From: Oceanobacillus damuensis | GTDB taxonomy: Bacteria > Bacillota > Bacilli > Bacillales > Amphibacillaceae | NCBI RefSeq assembly: GCF_001618145.1 | Contig: NZ_LQNF01000017.1 | Span: 19,835-83,834 of the forward strand | Direction of reading: 5' to 3' | DNA: 64,000 nucleotides | Shown: piece by piece, positions 37,666 through 46,833 of the stretch | Position numbering within the stretch: position 1 is the stretch's first letter | How the letters are laid out: each line of letters begins with the position of its first letter | Notes under the pieces: model-generated | What the model saw: the letters and a program-made list of their open reading frames with translations, nothing else | Told to the model about the DNA's origin: nothing | Database searches by the model: none | Translations under genes and position numbers: made by a program

Positions 37666-38391
37666 TTATAGTATATTTCGATAACGAAGTGCCTTATTTG
37701 GCACATCTGTAATTACACCATCACACTCAGCAAAAAAGGAGCGCATAATATGTACAAATTTATTTACAGTATATACACGAATCTTCATATTTTCTTCCTT
37801 GCATTTCTGGACAAGTGATTTGCTCAATAGTCGATAATTGATATGGATTGCATTGGCTCCAAGTCCCTTTGTATACCATATAAGATCTTTTCTTTTTCTT
37901 GAAGTAAGCAATGCCACCCCGATTTTCTCTCGAAGAGGTTTCATACGTTCGACACTATCATGGTTAAATGTCGAAAGTGTAGTGCGATTCAAAAGGCTGT
38001 AATGTTCAATCATCTCATATACAATCGATTCTATGTTTTTATAGTCAATTCTACTATTTTTCAGCTCGATATTTAAGTACAACGACTTGTCGTTTGCCCA
38101 TTCCAGAAAGTTTTGAAGTGAAATAATAGATGTTCCTGAGAATTCACTGGAAAACCATGAACCGGCATCCAGCTTTTGCAACTCCTCATAATAATAATCC
38201 TTTATAAAACCCCGGCCATTTGTAGTTCGCTTCACATGTGAATCATGAATAAGTACGGGAATCCTGTCCTTCGTTAAGTGTACATCCGTTTCGATACCTT
38301 CCGCTTTCATTTTATACGCGAGTTCAAACGCCGGCATGGTATTTTCTGGAGCATACTTGCTTGCACCGCGATGAGCTATGATTTTCGTCAT
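37666..38391 (-). CDS. Glycerophosphodiester phosphodiesterase (YqiK-like)
   Basis: 241 residues. TIM-barrel GDPD domain with the catalytic IAHRGASKYAPENTMPAF near the N-terminus, ETDVHLTKDRIPVLIHD (metal Glu, Asp and His) and the C-terminal RVYTVN. It hydrolyses glycerophosphodiesters to glycerol-3-phosphate. No signal peptide, so cytoplasmic. The start is ATG 38391 after GAGGTGG. It is upstream of and in the same direction as rnz. Confidence 0.9.
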   Translation of the reverse strand: MTKIIAHRGASKYAPENTMPAFELAYKMKAEGIETDVHLTKDRIPVLIHDSHVKRTTNGRGFIKDYYYEELQKLDAGSWFSSEFSGTSIISLQNFLEWANDKSLYLNIELKNSRIDYKNIESIVYEMIEHYSLLNRTTLSTFNHDSVERMKPLREKIGVALLTSRKRKDLIWYTKGLGANAIHINYRLLSKSLVQKCKEENMKIRVYTVNKFVHIMRSFFAECDGVITDVPNKALRYRNIL

Positions 38392-38562
38392 ACTTTCCAC
38401 CTCAATTTCAATTGTGTTTTATTTTTTTGGATAAGTCAATAATGCAGGCTGATTTCACCTTTACCCTACATATATATTGGAATGAATGTACATCTATCCG
38501 AAAAAAATGTACAATAAAGTGAATAGTGATTCATTTTTTATACTGAACAAGGAGGAATCTTT

Positions 38563-39525
38563 TTGAAAATCATCGATGAAAACATCATCCAGCTGACACT
38601 GCCAACTCCATTTGCAGTCGGTGATGTCCATGTCTATCTGATGAAAGGTGACACGCTGACATTAATCGATGCCGGTGCAAAAACTATACAAGCGAAAGAT
38701 TCCTTTGTACATCAATTAAAGAAAATAGGCTATGGACTTATGGATATAGAACAAATCGTTCTTACGCACCACCACCCCGACCACACAGGGTTGATTGAAG
38801 AATTCCCCAGGCTCAAACACATTATGGCACATCAGGAAGTAGATTTGTGGTTAACAATGAATTCGCCATTTCTGAGAAATAACGAGAAATTTTTTGAAGG
38901 CTTTTTTATTCTTAACGGCGTACCTGAAAAGTTTCATCCTGCTATTAATGAAATGACGGATGACTTCGAATATGGCGGCCGGGGGAGCTTGAGCGGAATG
39001 CTTAAAGAGAATGACACCATACCGGCTCATCCGGATTGGCGAGTGATTGAAACGAAAGGCCATGCACAGACACATTTATCATTCGTAAGAGATAGTGACG
39101 GACTAATTATAGGCGGCGACCATCTAATCAAGCATATTTCCCCCAATCCAATGATTGAAGCCCCCATTATAGAGGGTGAAGAACGTCAAAGGCCAATGCT
39201 TGACTACCGTGACAGCTTAAAGAAATGTTCTAACCTTGAATTAACATCAGTATTGCCGGGTCATGGGGAAATATTTTCCGGGATAAATGAACTGATCAGC
39301 AAACGATTGGTAAGTCAGGAAAAAAGAGCGGAGAAAGTATACCGTCTAATTAAATCAAATAGCCTGACTCCATATGAAATCTGTACACAATTATTTCCGA
39401 AGTATTATGAGAAGCAGATAAATCTCACTATGTCGGAAACAATTGGCCAACTTGATTATTTATTAGATGAAAAACTAATCGACTATTCTATCGAGGATGG
39501 GATACTGATCTATTATGCAAAATAA
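38563..39525 (+). CDS. yqjP: Metallo-beta-lactamase fold hydrolase (YqjP type)
   Basis: 320 residues. The MBL domain (about 1-235) has the motif THHHPDHTG, VIETKGHAQTHLSF and GGDHLI; a C-terminal winged-helix-like region (about 245-320) follows. A hydrolase of glyoxalase II/lactonase type with unknown substrate. The start is TTG 38563 with AAGGAGG 8 bases before. It overlaps the next gene by 11 bases, the same pair as yqjP-yqjQ in B. subtilis. Confidence 0.87.
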   Translation: MKIIDENIIQLTLPTPFAVGDVHVYLMKGDTLTLIDAGAKTIQAKDSFVHQLKKIGYGLMDIEQIVLTHHHPDHTGLIEEFPRLKHIMAHQEVDLWLTMNSPFLRNNEKFFEGFFILNGVPEKFHPAINEMTDDFEYGGRGSLSGMLKENDTIPAHPDWRVIETKGHAQTHLSFVRDSDGLIIGGDHLIKHISPNPMIEAPIIEGEERQRPMLDYRDSLKKCSNLELTSVLPGHGEIFSGINELISKRLVSQEKRAEKVYRLIKSNSLTPYEICTQLFPKYYEKQINLTMSETIGQLDYLLDEKLIDYSIEDGILIYYAK

Positions 39526-40309
39526 AATCTGCAACAAAAAAATAATTATTACCGGGGCTTCAAGCGGGATCGGGGAACGGATTTGCTGGCATGTGGCAAA
39601 AAGCGGGGGTATCCCGATTATGCTCGCAAGATCCGAGGATAAATTAGTTGCAATTCAAAAACAGCTAATGAGCGAATTAGAAGCACATAGTTTCATCTAT
39701 AGGATTGACCTACAAAGGGAAGAGGCACTTGACCCCATTATTGATATGATACTTGCTGACCATGGACAAGTTCATGGATTGATCAATAATGCGGGGATCG
39801 GTGTTTTTGACTATGTAAAAGATATGAAATGGGATGATATTGCGCAGATGTTCCGACTTAATGTGTTTGCAGCCATGCAATTATCTCAACGATTTATTCC
39901 ACATTTTACTGAACATGGAGAAGGACACATTATTAATATCATTTCCCAGGCAGCTAAAATCGCCACACCTAAATCAGCAGCATATGGCGCTTCAAAGCAT
40001 GCAATACTCGGTTTTACAAATGCCATGCGACAGGAACTCAGCAAGGAAAATATATTTGTAACTGCTGTTAATCTAGGCCCTGTACGTACAAATTTCTTTT
40101 CAGTTGCCGACCCGAATGGTGCATATCAGAAAAACGTCGAGCGTTATATGCTCGACCCTGATAAAGTGGCCAAAGTTATCGTTGAGAGTCTTTTCAAAAA
40201 TAAAAGAGAAATAAATATGCCATTCTGGATGGAAATCGGCAGCCGCTTCTACAGCGTATTACCGGGTTTCATGGAGAAAATATTAAAAGGTCAATTTAAC
40301 AAAAAATAA
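39515..40309 (+). CDS. yqjQ: Short-chain dehydrogenase/reductase (YqjQ type)
   Basis: 264 residues. Rossmann fold with the cofactor motif TGASSGIGERI, NNAG in LINNAGIGVF, active-site Ser in IISQAAKI and Tyr-Lys in YGASKHA. Substrate unknown. Its ATG lies inside the end of yqjP, so translation is probably coupled. It ends before element copy 3; I see no clear terminator, only a weak 7-bp pairing with a 33-base loop (40321-40367). Confidence 0.88.
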   Translation: MQNKICNKKIIITGASSGIGERICWHVAKSGGIPIMLARSEDKLVAIQKQLMSELEAHSFIYRIDLQREEALDPIIDMILADHGQVHGLINNAGIGVFDYVKDMKWDDIAQMFRLNVFAAMQLSQRFIPHFTEHGEGHIINIISQAAKIATPKSAAYGASKHAILGFTNAMRQELSKENIFVTAVNLGPVRTNFFSVADPNGAYQKNVERYMLDPDKVAKVIVESLFKNKREINMPFWMEIGSRFYSVLPGFMEKILKGQFNKK

Positions 40310-40374
40310 GATCCTTTGACAACCAGCCATTAAGATTATACCGTTAAAATAAAACTATAAGCTGGTTTCTGTAA

Positions 40375-40893
40375 TTGATGCAATATGTGTAAACTGCAAC
40401 ATATGCAAACTCGGATAAGCTTCTTCGGCGACCGCTCGGGGAAATACACTGCGCTTTCCACGGGCGGCTGGTGAGCCCCTTCATGCCACGCATTTCAGTG
40501 TCTCACCTATGCCTCTCTTCCCGTAGGAGTCTCCGTGTATTTCCCCGAGCTGGATAGAAGAGTGCTGGCATTTACTGTACTTGCAACAGTTAATGGGGAC
40601 GTAGGAATCAGTTGTTATAAAAATAGCTGATGCACTGAAAGTAAATCAAATGTATTAATCTTTCATGCACAGAATTTTTTGGTGAATTTCCGTATCAGCA
40701 GCCCGTATACATGTAGACTCCAGCGGGAGGAAAGGCATAGGTGAGACCCCGCAGTGCGATAGCACGAGGAGGGCTAACCAGCCGCCCGCGGAAAGCGAAG
40801 TGTATACGGGCTGCGGTTGCCGAAGTAACTTGTTAACATTAACAATGCTACAGAGCTAGCATATATGTAAGTAACTTCCCATTTTATATCAAA
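40375..40893. repeat. Composite inverted-module element, copy 3
   Basis: The right end 40868-40893 (TAAGTAACTTCCCATTTTAT, then ATCAAA) is clear; the left end 40375-40397 (TTGATGCAATATGTGTAAAC) is degenerate. The type I module on the minus strand (40420-40556) has the 15-bp stem CTCGGGGAAATACAC / GTGTATTTCCCCGAG (40435-40449 and 40535-40549). The type I module on the plus strand (40697-40832) has GCAGCCCGTATACAT / GTGTATACGGGCTGC (40698-40712 and 40800-40814, last pair G-T). It lies between two genes reading the same way and ends about 45 bases before the yqkB start, so it may supply or block transcription there. Confidence 0.82.
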
Positions 40894-40938
40894 TACGAAG
40901 AGTGAAAAACAACCAAACTTATGAAAGGAGCATTCATT

Positions 40939-41262
40939 TTGAGATTGACGATTACTCCTGAAGCAGAACAGCAACTGGGGCAGATGAGGAGAGAAAATGA
41001 CCGTTATCTTTTGTTATGGTATGACATTGATGACTGTGGCTGTGGTGTGAATGGCCTGCCTACGATACGATTTGTAAGGGAAAAGAAACCTAACTATAGT
41101 CAGATGGAAAATGATGGAATCCCGACCTTCATCGATTCGCAACAAGCTGTTTTCTTTGCAGATGAAATGATATTGGGTGTCCACAAAGGGGTTTTTCGAC
41201 TTTCAAGCAAAGAAGGTATATTGAACCCGTTTATTCCGTCACAAAACCTGTTACAGGCTTAA
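40939..41262 (+). CDS. yqkB: HesB/IscA-like iron-sulfur family protein (YqkB type)
   Basis: 107 residues. N-terminal LTITPEAEQQL is the usual start of HesB-like proteins, and CGCG (in DDCGCGVNGL) gives cysteine ligands, though not the classical IscA three-cysteine pattern. The role is probably in iron-sulfur handling but is unproven. The start is TTG 40939: AAAGGAG lies 9 bases before it. The longer reading from ATG 40921 would translate that ribosome site. A strong bidirectional terminator follows. Confidence 0.85.
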   Translation: MRLTITPEAEQQLGQMRRENDRYLLLWYDIDDCGCGVNGLPTIRFVREKKPNYSQMENDGIPTFIDSQQAVFFADEMILGVHKGVFRLSSKEGILNPFIPSQNLLQA

Positions 41263-41306
41263 CGGGCATAATTCTCCGCACATTGATCATTGATGGAAGA
41301 AAAGGA

Positions 41307-41355
41307 GAGGTGGGAGCAGCATCCTATCTTTGGATTGCTGCTCCCACCTCATTAT
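41307..41355. terminator. Bidirectional terminator between yqkB and yqkF
   Basis: Stem GAGGTGGGAGCAGCA-TCC / GGATTGCTGCTCCCACCTC, about 18 pairs with one bulge, lying between two convergent genes. T-rich flanks are modest on both sides. Confidence 0.7.
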
Positions 41356-41392
41356 ATTGACTGCCTCTTGTTCCTATAGAGAAGGGGAGACA

Positions 41393-42313
41393 CTATCTAT
41401 GTTTATCATATTGATTTGATTTTGTGATTTGCTTTAATCTTATATAAAGGTCCTCAGTCATCGGCCCCGAATGAGCGGATTCAACATTCTCACGAAGCTG
41501 TTCCACCGAGCTTGCCCCAAATACTGCAGAAGCGACAGCTGGATGTTTTTGTACATAATTTACTGCAAGCGCATTTAAGGAATACTCTTCCTGCAAAAGT
41601 TTGGAAAGATTTTGTTTGACGTCCTTTAATTCTTGATAAGAATAGTCCAGATAACCTTCTTTTCCTTTCTCTTCAATAATCTTTTCAGCATGGTTGCTTA
41701 ATATTCCTTTGGCGAGTGGACCGCGGCTCAACACGCTGATTCGGTTACTATGCAAAAGATCAAGTATTTCTTCCTCCGGCCTGCGATCAAGAAGGCTGTA
41801 CTGTGTCATCACACCATCAATCGTAGAATGCTTTACATATTTGCGGATGACATTCGGTCGAATGGAGGAAATTCCGTATGCCCTGATATAGCCTTCCTGT
41901 TTCAGTAGCTCGAATGCTTCGATTGTTTCATCTATTGGGTCTTCCAATGTCCCCCCGTGCAGCATATAGAAATCGATATAATCGGTTTTTAGACGTCTTA
42001 GGCTATCCTTTACCGCCTGCATTATATATTCCTTTGAGGGATCCCAGTACCAATCCATGCTTTTTCTATTGAAATGGTTGCCAACTTTTGTTGTCAGTAT
42101 GATTTGCTCCCTTTTGTTTTTGATTGCATTGCCGACAATCTCTTCATTCATCCCAAAGTCGTACAAATCAGCAGTATCCAAATGGTTTATCCCCGCATCT
42201 ATTGCATGATCTATAATTTCAATAGCTTTATCCGGGTCTTTCCCAAGTGACATACAGCCTAATGTCAGCTCGGAAATCATAATATCTGATTTACCTAATT
42301 TATTTTTTTTCAT
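41393..42313 (-). CDS. yqkF: Aldo/keto reductase (YqkF type)
   Basis: 306 residues. NADPH-dependent TIM-barrel oxidoreductase: SELTLGCMSLG, the catalytic Asp/Tyr in LDTADLYDFGMNEE, Lys in LTTKVG and His in YMLHGG. The C-terminal SSVEQLRENVES is the cofactor-binding part. Physiological substrate unknown. The start is ATG 42313 with AAGGGAG; the 21-residue longer reading lacks a ribosome site. Divergent from nudF with about 130 bases between. Confidence 0.9.
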   Translation of the reverse strand: MKKNKLGKSDIMISELTLGCMSLGKDPDKAIEIIDHAIDAGINHLDTADLYDFGMNEEIVGNAIKNKREQIILTTKVGNHFNRKSMDWYWDPSKEYIMQAVKDSLRRLKTDYIDFYMLHGGTLEDPIDETIEAFELLKQEGYIRAYGISSIRPNVIRKYVKHSTIDGVMTQYSLLDRRPEEEILDLLHSNRISVLSRGPLAKGILSNHAEKIIEEKGKEGYLDYSYQELKDVKQNLSKLLQEEYSLNALAVNYVQKHPAVASAVFGASSVEQLRENVESAHSGPMTEDLYIRLKQITKSNQYDKHR

Positions 42314-42446
42314 TTTCTGCACTCCCTTATCATAATCCTTGTAATTTATTGTAAGGACAGCTAGTATGAATGACAACTTTTTAAACGCAGAAAAATGCTG
42401 AAATTATGCTAAAATAATTAATAGAATGCAAAGAAGGGTGATAAAT

Positions 42447-42992
42447 TTGAAAAAGTTTGAAGAAAAAACAGTAAAAAGCGAAAAGATATTCAGTGGGAAA
42501 ATAATTGACCTGCAAGTCGACGAGGTCACATTACCGAATGGAAAAACATCCAACAGGGAACTGATTAAACATCCTGGAGCCGTAGCAGTCATTCCAATAA
42601 CGAAGGATAATAAAATCCTGTTTGTTGAACAATACCGTAAACCATTGGAGAAGTCTCTCATCGAAATTCCAGCCGGCAAACTGGATGAAAACGAGAATCC
42701 AATTGCTGCTGCAGTCCGTGAACTGGAAGAAGAAACAGGATATACTACCAAAGGTTTATCATTTGTCACATCCTTCTATACTTCTCCCGGATTTGCTGAT
42801 GAACTGATACATATTTACATAACAGACCAGTTGGTAAAAATGGAAAATCCACCTGAGGGAGACGACGATGAATTTGTGGAATTGCACGAGCTCACCTTGG
42901 ATGAAGCAAAGCAGTATGTTCTTGACGAGCGAATTCACGATGCAAAAACGAATTATGCAATACTCTATTTACATGCATTAGGGAGGATGTAA
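42447..42992 (+). CDS. nudF: ADP-ribose pyrophosphatase (Nudix)
   Basis: 181 residues. It hydrolyses ADP-ribose to AMP and ribose 5-phosphate. The Nudix box spans GKLDENENPIAAAVRELEEE and TGY; VEQYRKPLEKSLIEIPAGK precedes it, and TSPGFADELIHIY follows. The start is TTG 42447, after AAGGGTGAT. ATG 42426 and GTG 42438 lie before or in that site, and homologues start at this point. The next gene starts three bases after the stop. Confidence 0.93.
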   Translation: MKKFEEKTVKSEKIFSGKIIDLQVDEVTLPNGKTSNRELIKHPGAVAVIPITKDNKILFVEQYRKPLEKSLIEIPAGKLDENENPIAAAVRELEEETGYTTKGLSFVTSFYTSPGFADELIHIYITDQLVKMENPPEGDDDEFVELHELTLDEAKQYVLDERIHDAKTNYAILYLHALGRM

Positions 42993-42995
42993 GAT

Positions 42996-44162
42996 TTGAA
43001 CTCCTATTTTGCTGATATGCATATTCATATTGGCAGGGATATGTACAACAAACCTGTAAAAATAACAGCCTCCAACAGTCTTACCTTAACAAACATACTT
43101 ATGGAATCAAGCAGGAATAAAGGCATTGATTTAATTGGTGTGATTGACTGCCATTCGCCTGCTGTCCAGCAGGAGATTATACAGTTAATCCGCAATGGTG
43201 CGGCATATGAGTTAACTGATGGTGGTATTCGCTTTGAAAAAGTTACATTACTCCCTGGGTCAGAAATAGAGATCTATGATGAAAACTGCAATGGACCCAT
43301 TCATGTCCTTTGTTATTTTCCAACACTTTCCAGTATCGGAGCATTTTCAGAATGGCTGTCAAAGCGGATGAAAAATATAACGTTAAGCTCTCAGCGCTAC
43401 TATGGAACAGCAAAGGAGCTCCAGTTTAAAGTAAAAGAGTTAAATGGTCTATTTATCCCAGCCCATGTTTTCACCCCTTTTAAAAGTTTATATGGTAAAG
43501 GTGTCAAACAAACGATGCAAGAAGTGTTCGATCCGGATTTGATCGATGGCATTGAACTTGGTTTAAGTTCTGATACGTCGATGGCAGATCAAATTAAAGA
43601 ATTACACAATTTTACTTACGTTTCAAATTCCGATGCACATTCCCTGGCAAAAATAGCAAGAGAATATCAGGAAATTGCAATGGAAGAGCCTTCTTTTAAA
43701 GAGTTTAACTGGGCACTGCACAAAGTGGACGGCAGAGAGATCATTCGAAACTACGGGATGAATCCACAGCTTGGAAAATACCACACTACTGTGTGCAGCA
43801 ATTGCCTGACCAAAGTTCCCAATAGTATCGCCGAATGCCCTGAATGTGGTTCACGTAAAATAATTAAAGGGGTGTTCGACCGTATTCAGGAATTAAAAGG
43901 GGATGTAAAGAACAACAGGCATCGCCCACCATATCAATATCAAGTGCCCTTGGAATATTTGCCGAAGCTTGGACCAAAAACCTTCCAGAAGCTACTCGAT
44001 CATTTTGGTACGGAAATGAATGTGATTCACCATGTTTCGCTGGAACAATTAATAGAAGTAATCCCTGAAAAACTAGCACACTCTATTATTCAACTGCGGG
44101 AAGGGAAGCTGAAGATCCATGCGGGCGGAGGAGGAAGGTATGGCAGTATAGGGACACCTTGA
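42996..44162 (+). CDS. PHP-domain endonuclease Q-like protein (YqxK family)
   Basis: 388 residues. An N-terminal PHP metal-dependent phosphoesterase domain begins with DMHIHIGRD and continues with IGVIDCHSP, LPGSEIEIYDENCNGPIHVL and SDAHSL. A zinc-ribbon with two CxxC pairs (CSNC...CPEC, about 266-287) follows, then a helix-hairpin-helix tail (LPKLGPKTFQKLLDHFG). This architecture matches EndoQ, which nicks DNA at deaminated bases. The C-terminal AGGGGRYGSI is conserved in the family. The start is TTG 42996 after GGGAGG. Confidence 0.87.
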   Translation: MNSYFADMHIHIGRDMYNKPVKITASNSLTLTNILMESSRNKGIDLIGVIDCHSPAVQQEIIQLIRNGAAYELTDGGIRFEKVTLLPGSEIEIYDENCNGPIHVLCYFPTLSSIGAFSEWLSKRMKNITLSSQRYYGTAKELQFKVKELNGLFIPAHVFTPFKSLYGKGVKQTMQEVFDPDLIDGIELGLSSDTSMADQIKELHNFTYVSNSDAHSLAKIAREYQEIAMEEPSFKEFNWALHKVDGREIIRNYGMNPQLGKYHTTVCSNCLTKVPNSIAECPECGSRKIIKGVFDRIQELKGDVKNNRHRPPYQYQVPLEYLPKLGPKTFQKLLDHFGTEMNVIHHVSLEQLIEVIPEKLAHSIIQLREGKLKIHAGGGGRYGSIGTP

Positions 44163-44185
44163 TTGTCTATTAAATCTCGAAAACA

Positions 44186-44215
44186 GGTATTTTTAATAAG
44201 GAATCCTCATAGTTT
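44186..44215 (+). promoter_or_regulatory. Candidate sigma-E promoter of spoIIM
   Basis: GGTATTT (44186-44192) and CATAGTTT (44208-44215), spaced 15 bases, resemble the sigma-E elements kmATAtt and CATAnnnT. spoIIM is a sigma-E gene in B. subtilis. The match is moderate. Confidence 0.4.
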
Positions 44216-44251
44216 TAATTATAAACGAATGTTTTCCAAGGGAGGATTCCG

Positions 44252-44887
44252 ATGTATAAAAACAGTTTTCTGGTATGGGAGCATATTAAAAATCATGCCA
44301 CTATCTATCTTTTCATGATTATTTTATTTCTGACAGGAATTATTTTCGGTGCAGTGATTGTTAATAGTATGGACTTCATCCAGAAACAGGATCTGTTTTT
44401 TTACCTGGAGCGCTTTTTTATACAAATCACTGAGGATGTCCCTGCTGGAAAAAACGATATCTTGTGGGAAAGCTTTACTTTTCATGCGAAATATTTAATC
44501 CTCTTATTTATTTTGGGATTGTCTGTTATTGGATTACCGCTTGTATGGGTTCTTTTATTTGTAAAGGGTATGGTAGTTGGTTTTTCAGTTGGTTTTATTG
44601 TAAATCAACTCGGACTCGATGGACTTTTTCTTGCTTCTCTTTCCATCGCTCCCCAGAATATAATCATTATACCTATCTATATCGCAGCCGGGTCTTTATC
44701 AATGATTTTCTCACTTGGGTTACTGAGTAAACTTTTTTCCCGCAAAAATAACCAACAATTGTTGCAGCCATTTATCAGATACAGTATAATTTTTATTTTA
44801 CTCTTACTATTCTCATTCGTCGCTGCCTGCATTGAAGCCTATATTGCCAGTAAAGCCATGGAGGAATTGATTAAATCGTTTTACTAA
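44252..44887 (+). CDS. spoIIM: Stage II sporulation protein M
   Basis: 211 residues with four to five membrane helices (about 17-37, 80-100, 100-125, 130-160, 175-200). It is part of the SpoIID-SpoIIM-SpoIIP machine that thins septal and forespore peptidoglycan to drive engulfment. Conserved region: GLPLVWVLLFVKGMVVGFSVGFIVNQLG. AAGGGAGG precedes ATG. The position before fur-xerD is as in B. subtilis. Confidence 0.94.
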   Translation: MYKNSFLVWEHIKNHATIYLFMIILFLTGIIFGAVIVNSMDFIQKQDLFFYLERFFIQITEDVPAGKNDILWESFTFHAKYLILLFILGLSVIGLPLVWVLLFVKGMVVGFSVGFIVNQLGLDGLFLASLSIAPQNIIIIPIYIAAGSLSMIFSLGLLSKLFSRKNNQQLLQPFIRYSIIFILLLLFSFVAACIEAYIASKAMEELIKSFY

Positions 44888-44994
44888 TATTGATTTTTAA
44901 TTTATAATTAATATAATTAAAAGATGAGAATATGCTTTGACACCACAGCAATTGGTGCATATAATAAAGATGGGTATGAGGGAGGCGACCTGCC

Positions 44995-45450
44995 ATGGAA
45001 CATCGTATTGAACAAATTAAAAAGCAGCTTCATGCACATAGCTATAAGCTTACTCCACAGAGAGAGGCAACGGTCCGTGTCTTGCTGGAAAGAGAGGAAG
45101 ACCACCTGAGTGCAGAAGATGTCTATCTTCTAGTAAAGGAAAAATCTCCTGAAATTGGATTGGCAACCGTTTACCGAACTCTGGAATTGCTTTCCGAACT
45201 GAAAGTTGTAGATAAAATCAATTTTGGTGATGGAGTCTCTCGTTATGATCTTCGTAAGGAAGGCGCCAAGCATTTCCATCATCATCTTGTATGTATTGAA
45301 TGTGGATCCGTTGAAGAGATTGTTAATGATCTTCTGGAAGACGTAGAAAGAATCGTGCAAAATGAATGGGGATTCGAAGTAAAGGACCACCGCCTGACCT
45401 TTCACGGGATATGCAAACAATGCCAGGCAGCAACTGTAAAAGCTACTTAA
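44995..45450 (+). CDS. fur: Ferric uptake regulator Fur
   Basis: 151 residues. The N-terminal winged helix contains YKLTPQREATVRVLLE and GLATVYRTLELL; the metal-binding half has HFHHHLVCIECG and a second CKQC zinc pair near the C-terminus. It represses iron-uptake genes when Fe(II) is abundant. GGGAGGCGACC is its ribosome site. Among the Fur-family paralogues of Bacillus, this location before yqzK-xerD belongs to Fur itself. Confidence 0.92.
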   Translation: MEHRIEQIKKQLHAHSYKLTPQREATVRVLLEREEDHLSAEDVYLLVKEKSPEIGLATVYRTLELLSELKVVDKINFGDGVSRYDLRKEGAKHFHHHLVCIECGSVEEIVNDLLEDVERIVQNEWGFEVKDHRLTFHGICKQCQAATVKAT

Positions 45451-45464
45451 ATGAAAATTATTCC

Positions 45465-45496
45465 GCCTTTTTCCACTTGGAGAAAGGCTTTAATTA
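45465..45496 (+). terminator. Terminator after fur
   Basis: GCCTTTTTCC / GGAGAAAGGC hairpin with a short loop followed by TTTAATTATT, 15 bases after the stop. Confidence 0.6.
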
Positions 45497-45598
45497 TTGT
45501 TGTAAGCTATACGTTTGTTCTGCATGCACACTCTAATTTACAAAAAACACGAAAAAGGTTACATTTGAATAGTATATTGTGTTTCCAGCTTCGCATAT

Positions 45599-45624
45599 CC
45601 TAAAATTAGAATACTAATTTTAGG
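45599..45624. promoter_or_regulatory. Perfect inverted repeat at the yqzK translation start region
   Basis: CCTAAAATTAG / CTAATTTTAGG, 11 bp with a 4-base loop (AATA), ending against the GGGAG ribosome site of yqzK. It could be a protein operator or an RNA hairpin that affects translation of yqzK-xerD. Which of these is unknown. Confidence 0.5.
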
Positions 45625-45635
45625 GAGATTAGGTT

Positions 45636-45842
45636 ATGCGAACAATTTTATGGGACACGATGAAAATATTCATCATCTTTACGATATGCACTTTCCTCTT
45701 CTATTACGGGTTAAAACTGCTGCATAGGGAGTACGAACAGATCCATCGTTTCGACCCTCCACAGGGGCCGGCAGTAAAGGTATTTGAATCACAAAGTAAA
45801 TTAAAGGAACGATTTCATATCATTTTTCAGCAGGGAGAGTAG
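45636..45842 (+). CDS. yqzK: Small membrane protein YqzK (DUF4227)
   Basis: 68 residues. One N-terminal membrane helix ([18 protein letters not shown]) is followed by a conserved cytosolic tail [24 protein letters not shown], the DUF4227 pattern. Function unknown; always next to xerD in Bacillaceae. Its stop is 8 bases before xerD. Confidence 0.85.
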   Translation: MRTILWDTMKIFIIFTICTFLFYYGLKLLHREYEQIHRFDPPQGPAVKVFESQSKLKERFHIIFQQGE

Positions 45843-45849
45843 GGGAAAT

Positions 45850-46740
45850 ATGCTTACATATGCTATAGAGGATTTTTTTCACTTTCTGCAAATTGAACGA
45901 GGTTTATCTGACAATACAATGCTTTCCTACAGACGCGACTTGAAGCACTACATGAACTATATTGAGAAGACTGGGAGAAAGCAATCATGGGATACTGTTA
46001 CAAGGAATGAGATAATAGGATTTTTATATGTCTTGAAGGACGAAGGAAAGTCCACCGCCACCATTTCCAGACATGTCTCCTCCATTCGGGCGTTTCACCA
46101 GTTTTTGATCAGGGAGCAAATTGTCACCCATGATGCAAGCTTACATATCGAAACACCAAAAAAAGAAAGAAGACTTCCTGATATCCTTTCATTGGCAGAA
46201 GTGGAAAGGTTACTTGATATACAGGAAAATACCGCGCTTGCAATCCGAAATAAAGCAATGCTGGAATTGCTTTATGCCACAGGTCTGCGCGTTACCGAAC
46301 TGATTACCTTAAAAGTCAGTGATCTTCATCTTACCATGGGATTTGTTCAGTGCTTTGGTAAAGGCTCTAAAGAAAGAATTGTACCGTTGGGTGATGTGGC
46401 GAAAAATGCGATGGAAAAATACTTGGATTTATCCAGACAAAAGCTTGTTAAAAACAAACAGGAAACAGCCCTGTTTGTTAACCAGCATGGCAGGCCACTA
46501 TCGAGACAAGGATTTTGGAAAATACTTAAAGGCTTGACACGGGATGCCGGTATAAATAAATCAATAACTCCCCACACTCTCAGACACTCCTTCGCAACAC
46601 ACCTGCTTGAAAATGGAGCAGATTTGAGAGTCGTACAGGAAATGCTTGGACATGCTGATATATCTACGACACAGATCTATACACATGTTACAAAGACAAG
46701 GTTAAAAGATATGTATAAGGCACATCATCCGAGGGCCTAA
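45850..46740 (+). CDS. xerD: Site-specific tyrosine recombinase XerD
   Basis: 296 residues. It resolves chromosome dimers at dif with XerC (CodV in Bacillus). The N-terminal SAM-like core-binding domain (about 1-88) is followed by the catalytic domain. Active-site residues are Arg147 (ATGLRVTEL), Lys171, His242 and Arg245 (HTLRH), His268 and Tyr277 (TQIYTHV). The RBS GGGAGAGTAGGGG precedes ATG. Also known as ripX. Confidence 0.95.
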   Translation: MLTYAIEDFFHFLQIERGLSDNTMLSYRRDLKHYMNYIEKTGRKQSWDTVTRNEIIGFLYVLKDEGKSTATISRHVSSIRAFHQFLIREQIVTHDASLHIETPKKERRLPDILSLAEVERLLDIQENTALAIRNKAMLELLYATGLRVTELITLKVSDLHLTMGFVQCFGKGSKERIVPLGDVAKNAMEKYLDLSRQKLVKNKQETALFVNQHGRPLSRQGFWKILKGLTRDAGINKSITPHTLRHSFATHLLENGADLRVVQEMLGHADISTTQIYTHVTKTRLKDMYKAHHPRA

Positions 46741-46833
46741 CATTTTCGGAACAGTGGTCTGACATCCTACATCATGATTTAAAACATATATATGACGTGA
46801 TGCGGGAATATATTTACAGGAGGTCTGATAGAA

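Noticed and set aside
40321..40367. AACCAGC / GCTGGTT pairing after yqjQ as terminator
   Set aside because: Only 7 bp with a 33-base loop; too weak to annotate as a feature.
44890..44935. AT-rich TTATAATTAATATAATTAA before fur as a Fur box
   Set aside because: It does not match the 7-1-7 TGATAAT-n-ATTATCA pattern well enough; simple AT-richness explains it.
46765..46805. Imperfect CATCATGAT / ATGACGTGATG repeat before deoB as a regulator site
   Set aside because: Pairing is interrupted and I could not match it to a known operator; too weak to annotate.
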